The position numbers and the translations under genes were made by a program. Below are positions 63,432-64,000 of a stretch of DNA of 64,000 nt, piece by piece. Below the pieces are notes generated by a model. It saw only the letters and a list, made by a program, of their open reading frames with translations. It was not told the origin of the DNA and did not search any database. Numbering within the stretch: the stretch's first letter is position 1; every line of letters begins with the position of its first letter. The stretch is from Agapetus fuscipes (lineage: Eukaryota; Arthropoda; Insecta; Trichoptera; Glossosomatidae): positions 11,630,170 through 11,694,169 of the forward strand of contig OX637361.1 of NCBI GenBank assembly GCA_951799405.1. The letters are read 5' to 3'.

Positions 63432-63926
63432 CTAATCTAATCTAAGTTGCAAAAATATGTAACATTGCGGATGCACACTATATGCATTCTCACAAGCAGA
63501 CACGTACCAACAACTTCGCGCTGGCAAATCGCTCCCCCAGTTCGTGTCTATCGTATACGCCAATCTTGTCAAATGTGACTTTTTCATGCAGTTGTCTTAT
63601 GAATCAAATTCTACACAATCTGAGCTAAGAAAACCCGTAAAACTCGATAATGTGAGAGTTCTTTTAAATATTTTTTAATAAATTTCTCGTTTTCATAAGA
63701 CACATGGGTCCAGTACACATGCAAACATTGCTCATGTAAAATATTCTCAATGGCGTATACGATAAACAAGAACTAAGGCAGCGAAATGCAGCATGTGAAC
63801 ATACCACATAAAAACCCCGAAATCTCAAATGGACGTCCTTCCCTGAACCAGGGGTGACATAATTGGCAAAGTGAAACATTTTCTGCATCATGGCTGGTCA
63901 GCCGCATACCAACCTATAAGTCAAGG
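63432..63926 (-). mobile_element. Rep-C copy split by MITE-4
   Basis: TAATCTAATCTAAGTTGC to CTTCGCGCTGGCA; resumes ATGCAGCATGTGAACATACC and ends CCTATAAGTCAAGGAG. Confidence 0.88.
63527..63786 (-). mobile_element. TIR MITE-4, copy 2, nested in Rep-C
   Basis: Inverse of 61,047-61,317: ATCGCTCCCCCAGTTCGTGT to AACTAAGGCAGCGAAAT. Confidence 0.88.
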
Positions 63927-64000
63927 AGTTAACAATAAAAAATCCATACGCTACGTAAGAAGTTGTATTATGCGTGCGTAGTATTTGAAGTGCATACTTC

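Noticed and set aside
1..64000. CRISPR arrays, operons, phage or bacterial defence systems
   Set aside because: The window is eukaryotic: spliced genes, SINEs and LINEs. The tandem Rep-C array lacks the short-repeat/unique-spacer pattern of CRISPR.

Overview
This is a eukaryotic, AT-rich, intron-containing genomic window. The only complete gene I can support is an insect-type cnk (connector enhancer of KSR) on the minus strand. That gene, together with the SINE, LINE, hAT, piggyBac and THAP debris around it, suggests an arthropod, most likely a lepidopteran insect. The taxon is inference; no marker here fixes it.

Layout. Bases 1-16,275 lie downstream of cnk. They hold transposon debris: hAT ends with a transposase fragment, a tandem array of a 265-bp retroposon, a foldback element, G-rich and TTAA-flanked MITEs. 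They also hold one plus-strand candidate terminal exon with His-Ser-Asp repeats (7,972-8,329). Bases 16,276-36,871 are cnk: 13 coding exons, 5,268 coding bases, 1,755 predicted residues. I read them exon by exon; every junction is GT-AG and every phase closes. Domain order is SAM, CRIC, PDZ, a long low-complexity linker, PH, then a long tail with three Src-SH2-like tyrosine motifs. This order matches the CNK scaffold that links Ras signalling to Raf activation. Its introns are packed with mobile elements, some within 10-60 bases of splice sites, and one intron carries a decayed THAP-domain gene. Bases 36,872-64,000 lie upstream of cnk. I found no convincing gene there, only LINE fragments, SINEs, MITEs, near-perfect palindromes and unique AT-rich DNA.

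Three abundant families dominate. SINE-A is tRNA-derived, about 310 bp, with at least 13 copies. SINE-B has a different tRNA-like head and at least 10 copies. Rep-C is about 250-270 bp with a TTAGA-type tail and at least 25 copies. Nested insertions give Rep-C its boundaries and 8-bp target duplications, so it behaves as a retroposon although I see no clear tRNA head. A SINE-A/SINE-B dimer with the same junction occurs at two loci.

No prokaryote-like system, CRISPR array or operon is present. The most interesting material is the TE architecture around cnk splice sites, the dimeric SINE, the Rep-C family, the palindromes and the CNK tyrosine-motif cluster. All alignments were done by eye, so repeat boundaries are approximate unless a target duplication is given.
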